In this document: piece after piece, positions 1 through 8,905 of the stretch
Layout: each line of letters opens with the position of its first letter
Numbering within the stretch: the first letter of the stretch is position 1
Made by a program: the position numbers and the translations under genes
Source of the DNA: Selaginella tamariscina
Taxonomy: Eukaryota; Streptophyta; Lycopodiopsida; Selaginellales; Selaginellaceae
NCBI GenBank assembly: GCA_003024785.1
Contig: PUQB01000140.1
Location: 62,001 to 126,000 of the forward strand
Length of the DNA: 64,000 bases
Direction: 5' to 3'
Notes under the pieces: model-generated
The model's input: the letters and a program-made list of their open reading frames with translations, nothing else
What the model was told of the DNA's origin: nothing
The model's database searches: none

Positions 1-1342
1 TCCCCTTGTTGTATTTTCTGAATTTGATCAGTTACTCATTGTACTGTAGCCTTTTCTTTCTCCCAATTCTTGCGTATTGGTCTTCTTTGCTTGGCTCCAT
101 CCATACTCGCTTGGCTCGTGTTACCGCATACGTCTCAGTTGAGGGTAGTTCTGAATCTTGCTCCCATTTACACTCGTATTTTGTTCTTGATGCTCATCTG
201 GTAGGTCATTCTCTTGTTGAACTTTAATTCTCCGTGTCACTAGTTTAGTGGATGATGTTCCGGTGTTAAATTCACGTGTGGACATTCTGGTGATAATTCC
301 CATCTCGCACACATGTATAATAGCGAATTTGTTAAGTCAATTACATTCAGTAGAATAGTGTCTTTTTCTCCACATCTAAAAAATGTCACAATTTGAATTC
401 TGTCCTCGTAATGCTGGTGGAGGTGGTATTGGTGGTAATAACGGTGGTCCTGGCTGAGCCGGAGCTGGTAACAAAGGCTGTCCTGCGTGGTACCTCGTAT
501 TATTACCTTGCCGGTAGAATGCTCCGGATTCACAGGGAAATCTCCTTCATTTCCATTTCTACGTTCCCCATTTAACGTTCTTTGTGGGTAGTCGTATGAA
601 TTATCCATGGTTGTGGATAATCGTATGAGTTAGCATTCTGATTGTTGTTCCATCTAGGTGGTGGTGGAAAAATTATCAGTACGTCCCATGTTCTGACATT
701 GTCTCGCTTCATGACATATTCCTCTACACATCTGACACTTGGGTATCTTATATTCAGAAGCATTATGCCTTCATTTTTGCATGTTGTACAAAATATTGCT
801 TTAGTTCTTGACCGTATTTCGCTATCCTTTCGGTATTGCCTTCTTGTTTCCCGTTCATCCTCATCTGTATCTTGGGGGTATTAATAGTTCAAGTTGTTTG
901 CTTCTTTAATTGCTTCAAACTAAATCAGGCGGTTTGATCAGTCGTACTTGAAGTTGTAAATTGTCTCATAGTCCGTTCATATATCATTTCTTTGCCAATT
1001 TATCGCTGATATCTCCGGTCTCGCAACGGTTATATAATCTCCAAAATCGTCCGGGTGTAATCTTCCACTGCCTCAGTAGGTCCTTATCGTATTTCCTGCA
1101 ACTACATTGTCGGTCTCGCTTTTGATACTTTCGTACATAATAATTCCTGAATACTGAAGTAGTACGTTGTACTTATCGATTGTGTTAGCATTTTCGTAAT
1201 ACCAATCGCTAGCATCTCCCTTTAACGTAAATGGAATATTTGCAATTTCTCATCTTCATCCTTGATTTCATTGGCTATTACACGCCTTCTCAAACTGCTG
1301 AATATGCCGATTCGTTCTTCATTCTCAAGACCTGAAAAGTAG
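1..1342 (-). pseudogene. Ty3/gypsy gag remnant of element E3 (C-terminal part)
   Basis: Read on the minus strand from 1342 down to 1, this is a decayed gag. Around 1330-1190 one frame gives NRHIQQFEKA followed by IPFTLKGDASDWYYENA, which parallels the gag of element E5 at 56.4 kb (RHLQQFEE and FPHTLKGNASDWYYD). Near 750-690 there is a CCHC zinc knuckle, CQMCRGICHEARQC, followed by an Asn/Tyr/Asp/Arg-rich tail, again as in E5. Several frameshifts and stops break the frame, so it cannot make an intact nucleocapsid protein. It continues off the left edge. Its N-terminal half lies at 12267-12826, separated by the insertion of E2 (1348-12261). Family assignment rests on these motifs; the precise clade is not established. 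Confidence 0.75.
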
Positions 1343-1347
1343 ATGGT
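1343..1347. repeat. Target-site duplication of E2 (left copy)
   Basis: ATGGT lies directly before the 5' LTR of E2 and recurs directly after its 3' LTR at 12262-12266. A perfect 5-bp duplication is what a Ty3-type integrase leaves. Confidence 0.85.
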
Positions 1348-1547
1348 TGTTATGACTCGTATAACGAATTAAAGAATATTCCCTAGAAAGGTATAAGCTA
1401 GAATATTCCTAAAGAGCTATACCTAGATCTAAGAGAATTAAATTTTGGGAAGCCTTTTGGAGAGCAGCATGTGGAGACTAGAGACAGCTCGGGGGAGGTC
1501 GGGTGGTTTTGTGAGGGTCTCTAGTTTGTATGTAGTAGTGCCTAACA
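1348..1547 (+). repeat. 5' LTR of E2
   Basis: About 200 bp, TGTTATGAC...CCTAACA, matching 12055-12261 almost base for base. The differences are a few substitutions and small indels, including GGGCAGGC present only in the 3' copy. Confidence 0.85.
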
Positions 1548-1548
1548 A

Positions 1549-1572
1549 TTGGATATCGGAGCAAGGTTCGAG
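1549..1572 (+). other. Primer-binding site of E2 (initiator-Met tRNA type)
   Basis: Just after the LTR comes TGGATATCGGAGC followed by AAGGTTCGA. The plant initiator-Met primer site is TGGTATCAGAGC; the match has one inserted A and one substitution and continues into T-arm-like sequence. Confidence 0.65.
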
Positions 1573-1886
1573 TGAGTGCCTAGTGGAAACTGATAATATC
1601 ACCTGTGTGGAGACGTTGGACGCTGCACGGGAATTTGGACCGTCACCTTGGTAGCCCCTGGTATGCATGTAGTGGACTAGTCCCCTCTCGTTTATACTAG
1701 TCTTCTACTCGTATTATACGTCTAATTTCACTTTACTTCACCTTCTTTGTCTTTTCTTACATGGTCAAACTAATCAACATTATTATGTTAATCCATATGA
1801 TTAGTGCCTGCTTTGACCATGCACATTTTCTTTGTCTTCTTCCATGCACCTTCCTAGTCACCTTCCCAAGTCAAAGTCAAGTCATC

Positions 1887-2017
1887 CTCTTCCATAACCC
1901 CCATCATTTATGGGTCAAGCCCACCCTTTTCCATAACCCCCATCATTTATGGTCAAGCCCACCTTCTTCCATAACCCCCATCATTTATGGGTCAAGCCCA
2001 CCTTCTTCCATAACCCC
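1887..2017 (+). repeat. Tandem U3 repeat in the E1 5' LTR
   Basis: About four copies of a 36-39 bp unit, TTCCATAACCCCCATCATTT plus ATGGGTCAAGCCCACC. Each unit holds an imperfect inverted pair (CCATAA / TTATGG), so the array can form small hairpins. It lies roughly 85 bp upstream of the TATA box, the position of U3 enhancer repeats in many LTRs. Confidence 0.8.
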
Positions 2018-2100
2018 CTACCATTATTCTTATGTAACCCATCTTACACCCTCTCTTACATCCCTACCCTACCTACATGCATTCTTTATGTTATTTTGGG

Positions 2101-2108
2101 TATATAAG
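2101..2108 (+). promoter_or_regulatory. TATA box of the E1 5' LTR
   Basis: TATATAAG, followed by a GA-rich stretch. It is conserved at 8582-8589 in the 3' LTR and is the best candidate for the element's pol II core promoter. Confidence 0.6.
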
Positions 2109-2421
2109 GACCAAGGCTCACGGGTTTCAAGAGAGAGAGAGAGAGGACACTATAGATATAGAATATAGAGAAGGTCTCTAGTTTCTTCTTTTCTTTTCTT
2201 ACTTTGTAAATAGGTGTGATGACATTATTTTGGTGTGTGCTCCTATGATGAAATATAAAATTAGTTAGTGTATCTTCGTGTCATGAGTTTCATCTCATGT
2301 TTTCCCTTCCTTTCTATTCTTTTATTCATGTGTGTAATCATTAGCAAGGACTACTACGATGCAACTATCACTAAAGCCATCAAGTCCCGAACATACGAGT
2401 CCCCGATGATTTCCTTCGACA

Positions 2422-2880
2422 TGTTTTTGGTGCGGTGAGCGTGGAATGCTAATGTGCATTATTTATGAATGAGCCTGAGCGTCCTTTCTGGAGAAGGTTC
2501 TTTCACTTTCAAGGTCTCTTCAAATCAAATATTGAAGTGTTGTTTTGAGCATCCACATGGGTTTGCTTTAAATAACAGAGTGGTCATTCAAGCGTGGGGA
2601 TTTGAAGAATTCAGTTTGGAATAACAACTTGCAATTGCGAATGTGCTTTTGAGGAGGCGAGAGGTGAATCGAGCATGGATCAAGATTTGGCACCCATGTG
2701 ATAGTGGTGATATCGATGGGCACACCGTTTGTGTATGGATCTTCCATACATTGATCCTCACATCGCAGTCGTGACAATATCTCGATGGATTCATCCAAGT
2801 CTTTGGGAATCTTGTGGAGTGTGGAGTTTGGTGAAGCAAGAGTATTGCGCGCGTTGTGAGAGGTTCGGTTGTGCTTGTTA
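2422..2880 (+). other. E1 untranslated leader
   Basis: About 460 bp between the 5' LTR and the extra RNase H. No standard plant primer site is obvious after the LTR (TTTTTGGTGCGGTGAGCG follows). No coding frame of note on the plus strand; minus-strand frames here look like chance. Confidence 0.5.
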
Positions 2881-3328
2881 ATGTGGCAAGTCAACTTTGA
2901 TGGAGCATACAAGCCAAAGAAGCAAGTTGCGAGTGTAGGGGTCGTGCTAACTGATCCAGTAGGGAAGCGAATCAAAATTTCTGAGCCAACTTCTAGTGCT
3001 AATTCTTGCAATCAAGCGGAGTATTCTGCATTGATTCGAGGATTGAAGGAGCAAGGAACAAGGAGCAAAAAACGTGGTTGCGATTGGTGACTCTAAGTTG
3101 GTGGTAACCAAGTGCAAAGTAAGTGGAAAGTGAGAAGCCTAGTTGTTGGTGCTTTCTGAGCGTGTTCAAGATCTCAAAAGGGGATTCGACACTTTTGAGA
3201 TAAAGCACGTTCCTCGAAGAGAGAATCTAGAGGCTGACGAGCTTGCACAGAGGGGGGCATTGCCTCGTCAAAGTGACGTCTCTTCATCTACTTGTAATCA
3301 GGTGAAACCTTTGCCATTTTTACACTTG
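2881..3328 (+). pseudogene. Extra RNase H domain (plant/archaeal RNase HI type) upstream of E1 gag
   Basis: Starting at an ATG at 2881 the frame gives WQVNFDGAYKPKKQ, then NQAEYSALIRGLKE, GDSKLVV (in another frame near 3090), VSGKWKVRS and finally FEIKHVPRRENLEADELAQR. This is the order of the RNase HI fold found in plant RVT_3-type proteins: first Asp (NFDG), Glu (QAEY), second Asp (GDSK), last Asp (ADEL). All four metal-binding residues are present. Two or three single-base frame changes interrupt it. It lies between the 5' LTR and gag, whereas the RT-linked RNase H of this element is degenerate. The expected role is to remove RNA from the RNA/DNA hybrid during reverse transcription; how it would be translated from this position is unknown. 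Confidence 0.8.
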
Positions 3329-3333
3329 TAAAG

Positions 3334-4797
3334 ATGGTGTCTATTCCAGTATATCATGGTCTGCAAAATGAGGATGCAGATCGGTATTTACGTTCATTTA
3401 AGCGAGCATGCATTTCGAATGGAGATAGAAGTTCTACCACTTGGGCAGAACTTCTACCATCCTTTTTGGAGGATGGAGCATTGAAGTGGTTTGAACGTCA
3501 AACTAGTGATGTTAAGGCTAGTTGGGAGAGGTTGAGTGAGGCTTTTCTAGGAGAGTATGGAAAGCCAGAGACATTGGATGAGGTCATGAAGCAATTGGAT
3601 CAATTGAGGCAAAGTGAAGAAGAGAGTGTCAAGGCATTCAGTGAGCGTGTGTTGGAACTCCAATGTAAGCTACGAAGTGGTTTGGGAGTGGAGGCCTCCG
3701 AAGGACAGGAGGATGCATCCAAGGAGTCCAAACCAGCTGTGGGGATAGATGCATTGGTGTTCAACAAGTTTCTTACTGGATTGAAGCCGGTATTACGCCA
3801 GAAGGTAAAGAACAAAGAGCCTAGTAACTTGCAGGAAGCTGTGAAGATTGCTATGAAAAAGGAGGCACTTCTCATGGATCCTGATGAAGCCTCAATCTCA
3901 ACGGTAGCACCACAACCAAGGTTGGCACCAATTCTACAAACACCCCAAGTTGTGATTCCTGCAACCGTTCCAGTCAAATCATCTGAGTTGGAGAGTAGTA
4001 TTGCCAAATTAACTTCAGATCTCAACGAACTCAAGTTGCATTTGCTTCAAGCAAAGCCAACAGGACCAAAACCTCCAAGGCCACCTAGGGATCGAGCTAA
4101 TGTCACTTGTTACATTTGTAAACAACAAGGTCACTATGCCACTGAATGTCAACAACCACGACCACAGGTGACATGTTTTACATGTAAACAGGTGGGACAC
4201 TATGCAAATGAGTGTCCTCAGAAACCTCAATCAACTCCTGCACCACAACAGAGGGACCAACCTAGTGTTCATTTGGTGGAGTTAACAACCGAGCAAGGTG
4301 ACTTGGATCTCTTAGGTCTTAAGAGAGCCAGAGGGGAGCAACAAGTGGAGCAACCTGAACAAGTGGAGACACGTGCAAGCAAGAAGAAAAGGAAGGAAGG
4401 TACCAAGCCACGACGTAAGGTTGGTATACAGGATATGGGGATTGGCAAGGGGCAGAAGGAATATTCAATTGTCGAGGATCTAGGAGATACTCGTGCCAAC
4501 ATTACAGTTGCACAATTATTGTCAAAATGCCCAAGCTTGAGGAGAGAGCTTCGACAAGGGATTAGTACTCGTGCAAAGAAGGTACGTCCTAGTGGTGAGG
4601 ATGAGGTGATGCGAAATGTACAAGTGATAACAAGAGAATCCAATACGAATGCCGTGGCACCAATTGTGGATGTGGTAGTAGATGGAATGCGTGTGCAACG
4701 TGTTTTAGTAGATGGTGGTGCAGAGATCAATGTCATGAGTAGCTGGTTGATGGAGAAACTTGGTCTCAAGTGCAACCAACCTCAATTGGAGGATTAG
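3334..4797 (+). CDS. gag: E1 gag, running into protease
   Basis: A 487-residue open frame. Residues 1-120 form a retrotransposon gag domain (KWFERQTSDVKASWERLSEAF, then LGEYGKP), followed by a Pro/Gln linker. Two CCHC zinc knuckles, CYICKQQGHYATEC and CFTCKQVGHYANEC, sit at about residues 260-310. A basic Lys/Arg stretch follows, and the frame ends in the start of an aspartic protease (VLVDGGAEINVMSS, active site DGG instead of DSG or DTG). Gag coats and packages the element RNA. The stop at 4795-4797 falls inside the protease, whose remainder is in an overlapping frame from 4760, so gag and pol were probably one frame or joined by frameshifting. The ATG at 3334 follows the RNase H stop by two bases. 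Frame choice rests on domain continuity. Confidence 0.9.
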   Translation: MVSIPVYHGLQNEDADRYLRSFKRACISNGDRSSTTWAELLPSFLEDGALKWFERQTSDVKASWERLSEAFLGEYGKPETLDEVMKQLDQLRQSEEESVKAFSERVLELQCKLRSGLGVEASEGQEDASKESKPAVGIDALVFNKFLTGLKPVLRQKVKNKEPSNLQEAVKIAMKKEALLMDPDEASISTVAPQPRLAPILQTPQVVIPATVPVKSSELESSIAKLTSDLNELKLHLLQAKPTGPKPPRPPRDRANVTCYICKQQGHYATECQQPRPQVTCFTCKQVGHYANECPQKPQSTPAPQQRDQPSVHLVELTTEQGDLDLLGLKRARGEQQVEQPEQVETRASKKKRKEGTKPRRKVGIQDMGIGKGQKEYSIVEDLGDTRANITVAQLLSKCPSLRRELRQGISTRAKKVRPSGEDEVMRNVQVITRESNTNAVAPIVDVVVDGMRVQRVLVDGGAEINVMSSWLMEKLGLKCNQPQLED

Positions 4798-5737
4798 GGT
4801 GGCCGATGATCGACGTGTCAAGCCAGTTGGAATGATTATTGACTTGCCGATCACAGTGCACGGGATAACTACCTCTATAGATGTGCATGTCATGCAACTA
4901 CGACGGGATGCACATGGTTATCCTATGATCTTGGGTCGACCTTGGCTTTATAAGGTTGATGCTAAGAATTATTGGAAAAAGGGGGAGATGACTATTGGTC
5001 ATAAGTCAAGACGAGTGACAATAGCCATCAAGGAGAACACAACAAAGGTTGTAGATGAGGAGTCATCTTCCAGTGAGGAATATGATTCTAGCAGTAATAG
5101 TGAGGTGACAACCTCAGATTCTGAGAGTGAGCAAGAGGAGAAGGAATTGTATGCCCTCAAGGCGATTCCTAAGGTTGCTACGCGTGTGGAGCCTCACGAT
5201 AGACATGAGGTCTATGATCAACAACTCACCCAGGAGCAGGAGGCTCAAGGAGGGGTAGTAGGGGTTGTTGAAAAGGGGCAGGAAGCAAGTAGTGGCAACA
5301 AGTTTGAGGCAAAGGAAGTGGAGCGACGAGCTCTTTTGGAGAAGATGCTTAGTTCAAGTTTGACTCCTGAGGAGAAGGAGCAATACATGAGCATGCTATT
5401 GAAGTTCCCCAAGTTGTTTGCGACATCATATGAGGAGCTTCGTCAAGTAGATATTGTGCAACATGAGATCCCACTTAAACCAGGTATGAAGGGAGTTGCA
5501 CAAAAGGCTTATAGGATGGGTCCTTTGAAACAGAGCATAGTTTATGAGGAGCTCATGAAGCTACAGCGTTCGGATTTCATTTTTAAGGTGGAAACGTCAG
5601 ATTGGGTTTCTCCTGTGGTGGTAGCCCCAAAGAAAAATGGTAAGTGGCGAGTTTGTGTCAACTTCAAACGATTAAATGATGGCACACATCGAGATCATCA
5701 CCCCATTCCTTTCATGGATGAGATACTGATGAAGTGA
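4760..5737 (+). CDS. pol: E1 pol, part 1: protease C-terminus and RT N-terminus
   Basis: The first 75 residues finish the retropepsin-like domain (ILGRPWLYKVDAKNYW is the conserved flap and C-terminal region). A Ser/Glu-rich acidic linker follows (SSSSEEYDSSSNSE). Then comes the start of reverse transcriptase: LKPGMKGVAQKAYRMGP, SDWVSPVVVAPKKNGKWRVC and VNFKRLND. The frame stops at 5737 in the RT palm, where a one-base change moves it to the frame beginning at 5734. Protease would cut the Gag-Pol polyprotein and RT copies the element RNA. The DGG active-site variant is shared with E5. Confidence 0.88.
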   Translation: MVSSATNLNWRIRVADDRRVKPVGMIIDLPITVHGITTSIDVHVMQLRRDAHGYPMILGRPWLYKVDAKNYWKKGEMTIGHKSRRVTIAIKENTTKVVDEESSSSEEYDSSSNSEVTTSDSESEQEEKELYALKAIPKVATRVEPHDRHEVYDQQLTQEQEAQGGVVGVVEKGQEASSGNKFEAKEVERRALLEKMLSSSLTPEEKEQYMSMLLKFPKLFATSYEELRQVDIVQHEIPLKPGMKGVAQKAYRMGPLKQSIVYEELMKLQRSDFIFKVETSDWVSPVVVAPKKNGKWRVCVNFKRLNDGTHRDHHPIPFMDEILMK

Positions 5738-6216
5738 CAGGGCATGAGATGTACACATTTTGTGATGGGTACTCTGGGTATTTCCAAGTCAGGATTCGAG
5801 AAGAGGACCAGTTGAAGACTACCTTCACCACACCATGGGGAACCTTTGCGTATAGGGTGATGCCGTTTGGACTCACAAATGCTCCAGCAACGTTTCAACG
5901 ATTGATGAACAAGGTGTTTGAACCATATCTTGGTTCATTCATTAGGGTTTACCTCGATGACTTTTGCATCTATAGCGATAGGATGAGCCACTTGGAGAAG
6001 GTACAACTAGCATTCCAAAGGATGGATGATGCAAAAGGATGCTTGAACCCGGAAAAATGTCAGATTGGTAGTACTAAGGGCACCTTAGTAGGACATGTGA
6101 TCTCAAAGGATGGCATTGAGCCAAGTCAAGACAAGGTGGACAAGCTACTCATGTTGCCAACTCCGACTTGTGTCAAGGAGGTACGAAAGTTTAGGGTTGG
6201 CAGGGTACTATCGTAG
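5734..6216 (+). CDS. pol: E1 pol, part 2: RT palm and thumb
   Basis: Continues RT directly: GHEMYTFCDGYSGYFQVRI (first catalytic Asp region), [20 protein letters not shown], and the active-site box VYLDDFCIYSD at about residues 70-80. Then comes the thumb (LNPEKCQI, LVGHVISKDGIEPSQDKV). All three RT aspartates appear present. The frame breaks near 6190 within the motif that normally reads KFLGLAGYYRRF; the next frame resumes it exactly. Similarity to Ty3/gypsy RT is clear. Confidence 0.88.
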   Translation: MTGHEMYTFCDGYSGYFQVRIREEDQLKTTFTTPWGTFAYRVMPFGLTNAPATFQRLMNKVFEPYLGSFIRVYLDDFCIYSDRMSHLEKVQLAFQRMDDAKGCLNPEKCQIGSTKGTLVGHVISKDGIEPSQDKVDKLLMLPTPTCVKEVRKFRVGRVLS

Positions 6217-6760
6217 ATTTGTGGAGGGATTTGCAGAGATGGCATATCCATTGAACCAGCTACTTCGTAAGGGAGTTGCATTTCAATGGACTTCTTCATG
6301 CCAAGCATCATTTGAGAGGCTTAAGATCGCACTAAGTTCACATCCGATTTTGGTGGCACCTAAATGGGAGGAGTTATTTTATGTCAATCTCAGCGTTGGA
6401 GAAGTTTCAATCACTGTGATCCTGATGCAGAAGGGGAGAAGCGGATACTTGTTTCCATTTATTATGCAGGAAGGCAATTACAAGGGCCAGAGCTCAACTA
6501 CCCATTGTTGGAGAAGCAAGCAGCAGCAATCATATATGCAGTGGAGAAGTTCAAGCATTACTTGTGGGGGCGCCACTTTGTTTTCCTCATCAACAATGCA
6601 ACACTTAAGTACATTGCCAATAAGCCTGGGCTCACAGGGAAGTTTTCTAGGTGGATCACGACCTTGGCTGAGTATGATTTTGAGTTTCAACATGAGAAGA
6701 GCACAAGAGCGGGTTTAGCAGAAATGTTGGACCAAGGTGACATTGAGAAGTTCCATTATT
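6190..6760 (+). pseudogene. pol: E1 degenerate RT-linked RNase H (connection-like)
   Basis: LAGYYRRFVEGFAEMAYPL and FQWTSSCQASFERLKIAL join RT to an RNase H-like fold. Where functional Ty3 RNases H have VDAS the sequence reads VNLSVGEVSI; at the TDH/VDH position it reads INNATLKYI; the final AD.LSR motif reads LAEMLDQ. The catalytic aspartates are therefore replaced although the fold-framing residues are kept (NKPGLTGKFSRW, LAEYDFEFQH). These are substitutions, not frameshifts. In Tat-lineage elements and retroviruses this pattern accompanies acquisition of a second RNase H, with the old one kept as a structural connection. One frame change occurs near 6450. Confidence 0.8.
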
Positions 6761-6761
6761 C

Positions 6762-7181
6762 TTGGAAGTTTGTGCTCTTTCACCCGACATGGAGGATTAT
6801 CAAGAAGTCTACAATTTCTTGATGGATGGGAAGTTTCCAGAAGGATGTACAACAACCCAGAAGAAGACGATCATGCGACAATCTCGACCTTATATGGTAA
6901 TGGGTGAGTTACTTTATAGGATAGGGCGAGATGGTGTGCTTCGACGAGCGGTGGGTCGTCAGGAGAGAAAACAGATCATGGAGCAATGCCATGAAGGATT
7001 TTGCGGTGGACACTTCTCACACGACTACACTTCCAAGAAGATAGTCAATGCAGGATATTATTGGCCGACCCTCTTCAAGGATGTTAAGGAGTGGTGTCGG
7101 ACTTGCCAGGTTTGTCAGACTTTTGGAAGAAGAGTGTTACAAGGGACCTTTGCATCCTATTTTACCAACAGGTCCATTTGA
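6762..7181 (+). CDS. pol: E1 integrase N-terminal zinc domain
   Basis: A GRDGVLRRAVGRQE linker precedes the HHCC zinc-binding domain (CHEGFCGGHFSHDYTSKKI, GYYWPTLFKDVKEWC, CQVCQ). It then breaks by a one-base change near 7130; the core continues in the frame at 7048-7851. The domain supports multimerisation and DNA binding by integrase. Confidence 0.85.
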   Translation: MEVCALSPDMEDYQEVYNFLMDGKFPEGCTTTQKKTIMRQSRPYMVMGELLYRIGRDGVLRRAVGRQERKQIMEQCHEGFCGGHFSHDYTSKKIVNAGYYWPTLFKDVKEWCRTCQVCQTFGRRVLQGTFASYFTNRSI

Positions 7182-7851
7182 GAAGTGGGGAATAGACTTT
7201 GTTGGTCCCTTGCCAGTGGCTTCTTCACAAAAGAGATACATTATTGTGGGTACTGACTATCTAACGAGGTGGGTGGAAGCAGTCTCTGTTCGAGCTTGTA
7301 CCAAGGAGGTCGCAACAAATTTCATCATCCAGAACATTGTCACCAGGTTTGGGTGCCCATTAGAGATAGTAACAGATCAGGGTTCTCATTTCTGCAATGA
7401 AGTGGTGGAGCTTCTTCTTTCTCAATTGTCCATCACACGGCGACAATCAACAAGTTATTACCCTCAAGCTAATGGACTGGTGGAACGAACGAATGGAGTG
7501 TTGTGCAATATATTAGCTAAGCTTGCGGTGGATCATAAGAAGGATTGGGACAAGTGGTTACCAGCAGCACTTTGGGCTTTCAGGACAACACACAAAGTTG
7601 CTACCAGGTACACACCATTTCAATTAGTTTATGGTATAGAAGCAATACTCCCAATTGAGCTGGAGATACCAAGCTTGCGTCTAGCATTGAAGCATGGGCT
7701 TGGAGATGGTGAGGACTTGCAAGCAAGGTTGGTTCAGTTGGAGAGCATGGATGAATCACGAAGACAAGCCTTGCAACTTGTGGAAGCAATGCAGCAGAAG
7801 TGGAAGGCCAAATTCGATAAAAGATTCGAGAACGACCACTCAGGTGGGTGA
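7048..7851 (+). CDS. pol: E1 integrase catalytic core
   Basis: From about 7150 this frame reads FEKWGIDFVGPLPVASS, YIIVGTDYLTRWVEAVSV, EIVTDQGSHFCNEVV and SYYPQANGLVERTNGVLCN. The D,D35E catalytic triad is complete: Asp in GTDY, Asp in VTDQG, Glu in LVERTNG. WLPAALWAFRTTHKVATRYTP and PFQLVYGIEAILPIELEIPS follow, typical of Ty3/gypsy integrases. The core cuts and joins element ends into target DNA. The C-terminal tail lies in another frame downstream. Confidence 0.9.
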   Translation: MQDIIGRPSSRMLRSGVGLARFVRLLEEECYKGPLHPILPTGPFEKWGIDFVGPLPVASSQKRYIIVGTDYLTRWVEAVSVRACTKEVATNFIIQNIVTRFGCPLEIVTDQGSHFCNEVVELLLSQLSITRRQSTSYYPQANGLVERTNGVLCNILAKLAVDHKKDWDKWLPAALWAFRTTHKVATRYTPFQLVYGIEAILPIELEIPSLRLALKHGLGDGEDLQARLVQLESMDESRRQALQLVEAMQQKWKAKFDKRFENDHSGG

Positions 7852-8034
7852 TTTAGTGATGCGATATGATAGTCGATTGGATAAGACCTTCTCAAAGAAG
7901 TTCTTACCAAGATGGGATGGACCTTTCATCATTGTGGAGGTTTATAAGAATGGGTCATATCTTTTGCAAACTTGGATGGAGAACAGCATGGCACACGGGT
8001 TAATGGTTACAGGTTGAAGCGCTTTCATGTTCGA
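7840..8034 (+). pseudogene. pol: E1 integrase C-terminal tail
   Basis: Continues after a frame change: VGDLVMRYDSRLDKTFSKKF, LPRWDGPFIIVEVYKNGSY and, after another break, VNGYRLKRFHVRQ then stop. This is the GPY/F-type module; I see no chromodomain. The stop lies about 65 bp before the 3' LTR, leaving room only for the purine tract (GGGTGGGATTTA). Confidence 0.8.
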
Positions 8035-8099
8035 CAGTAGCTATGAGTTTTCAAACAACCCGCATCGCGTGGCAATGCGTGTTGTTTGGGTGGGATTTA

Positions 8100-8905
8100 T
8101 GTCACGGGAAAATTTGGACCGTCACCTTGGTAGCCCCTGGTATGCATGTAGTGGACTAGTCTACTCGTATTATACTAGTCTTCTACTCGTATTATACGTC
8201 TACATTTCACTTTACTATTCACCTTCTTTGTCTTTTCTTGCATGGTCAAACTAGTCAACATTATTATGTTAATCCATATGATTAGTGCCTGCTTTGACCA
8301 TGCACATTTTCTTTGTCTTCTTCCATGCACCTTCCTAGTCACCTTCCCAAGTCAAAGTCAAGTCACCCTCTTCCATAACCCCCATCATTTATGGGTCAAG
8401 CCCACCCTTCCATAACCCCCATCATTTATGGGTCAAGCCCACCTTCTTCCATAACCCCATCATTTATGGGTCAAGCCCACCTTCTTCCATAACCCCCTAC
8501 CATTATTCTTATGTAACCCCCATCTTACACCCTCTCTTACATCCCTACCCTACCCTACATGCATTCTTTATTTATTTTGGGTATATAAGGAACCAAGGCT
8601 CAAGGGTTTCAGAGAGAGAGAGAGACACATATAGATATAGAGATATAGAGAAGAGTCTCTAGTTTCTTCTTTTCTTTTCTTACTTTGTAAATAGGTGTGA
8701 TGACATTATTTTGTGTGTGCTCCTATGATGAAATATAAAAATTAGTTAGTGTATCTTTCGTGTCATGAGTTTCATCTCATGTTTTCCCTTTCCTTTCTAT
8801 TCTTTTATTCATGTGTGTAATCATTAGCAAGGACTACTACGATGCGCTATCACTAAAGCCATCAAGTCCCGAACATACGAGTCCCCGAATGATTTTCCTT
8901 CGACA
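8100..8905 (+). repeat. 3' LTR of E1
   Basis: TGTCACGGGAAAATTTGG...CCTTCGACA, about 806 bp, the partner of 1624-2421. It carries the same four-unit U3 repeat (8371-8490) and TATA box (8582-8589). E2 sequence resumes after it. Confidence 0.9.
8371..8490 (+). repeat. Tandem U3 repeat in the E1 3' LTR
   Basis: Same TTCCATAACCCCCATCATTT-based unit as in the 5' LTR, three to four copies with small length differences between LTRs. Confidence 0.75.

Larger units (their letters stand above)
1624..2421 (+). repeat. 5' LTR of E1
   Basis: About 798 bp, starting TGCACGGGAATTTGG and ending CCTTCGACA. It matches 8100-8905 throughout; differences are mostly 1-2 base indels with few substitutions. It contains a four-copy U3 tandem repeat and a TATA box. 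Confidence 0.9.
1624..8905 (+). mobile_element. Ty3/gypsy element E1 with an extra RNase H upstream of gag
   Basis: This 7.3-kb element lies between LTRs 1624-2421 and 8100-8905 (TG...CGACA). Order on the plus strand: extra RNase H (2881-3328), gag with two zinc knuckles (3334 onward), aspartic protease, reverse transcriptase, degenerate RNase H, integrase with HHCC, DDE core and GPY/F-like tail, ending at about 8034. Frames are broken by single-base indels. The loss of catalytic residues in the RT-linked RNase H together with a second RNase H resembles the plant Tat lineage of Ty3 elements. It is inserted in the short leader of E2. A clean 5-bp target duplication was not seen (ACGC before, ATGC after). 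Confidence 0.9.

Noticed and set aside
1549..1572. Possible tRNA gene fragment (GGTTCGA T-loop-like sequence)
   Set aside because: Only the primer-site part is present, directly after an LTR; no cloverleaf can be formed.
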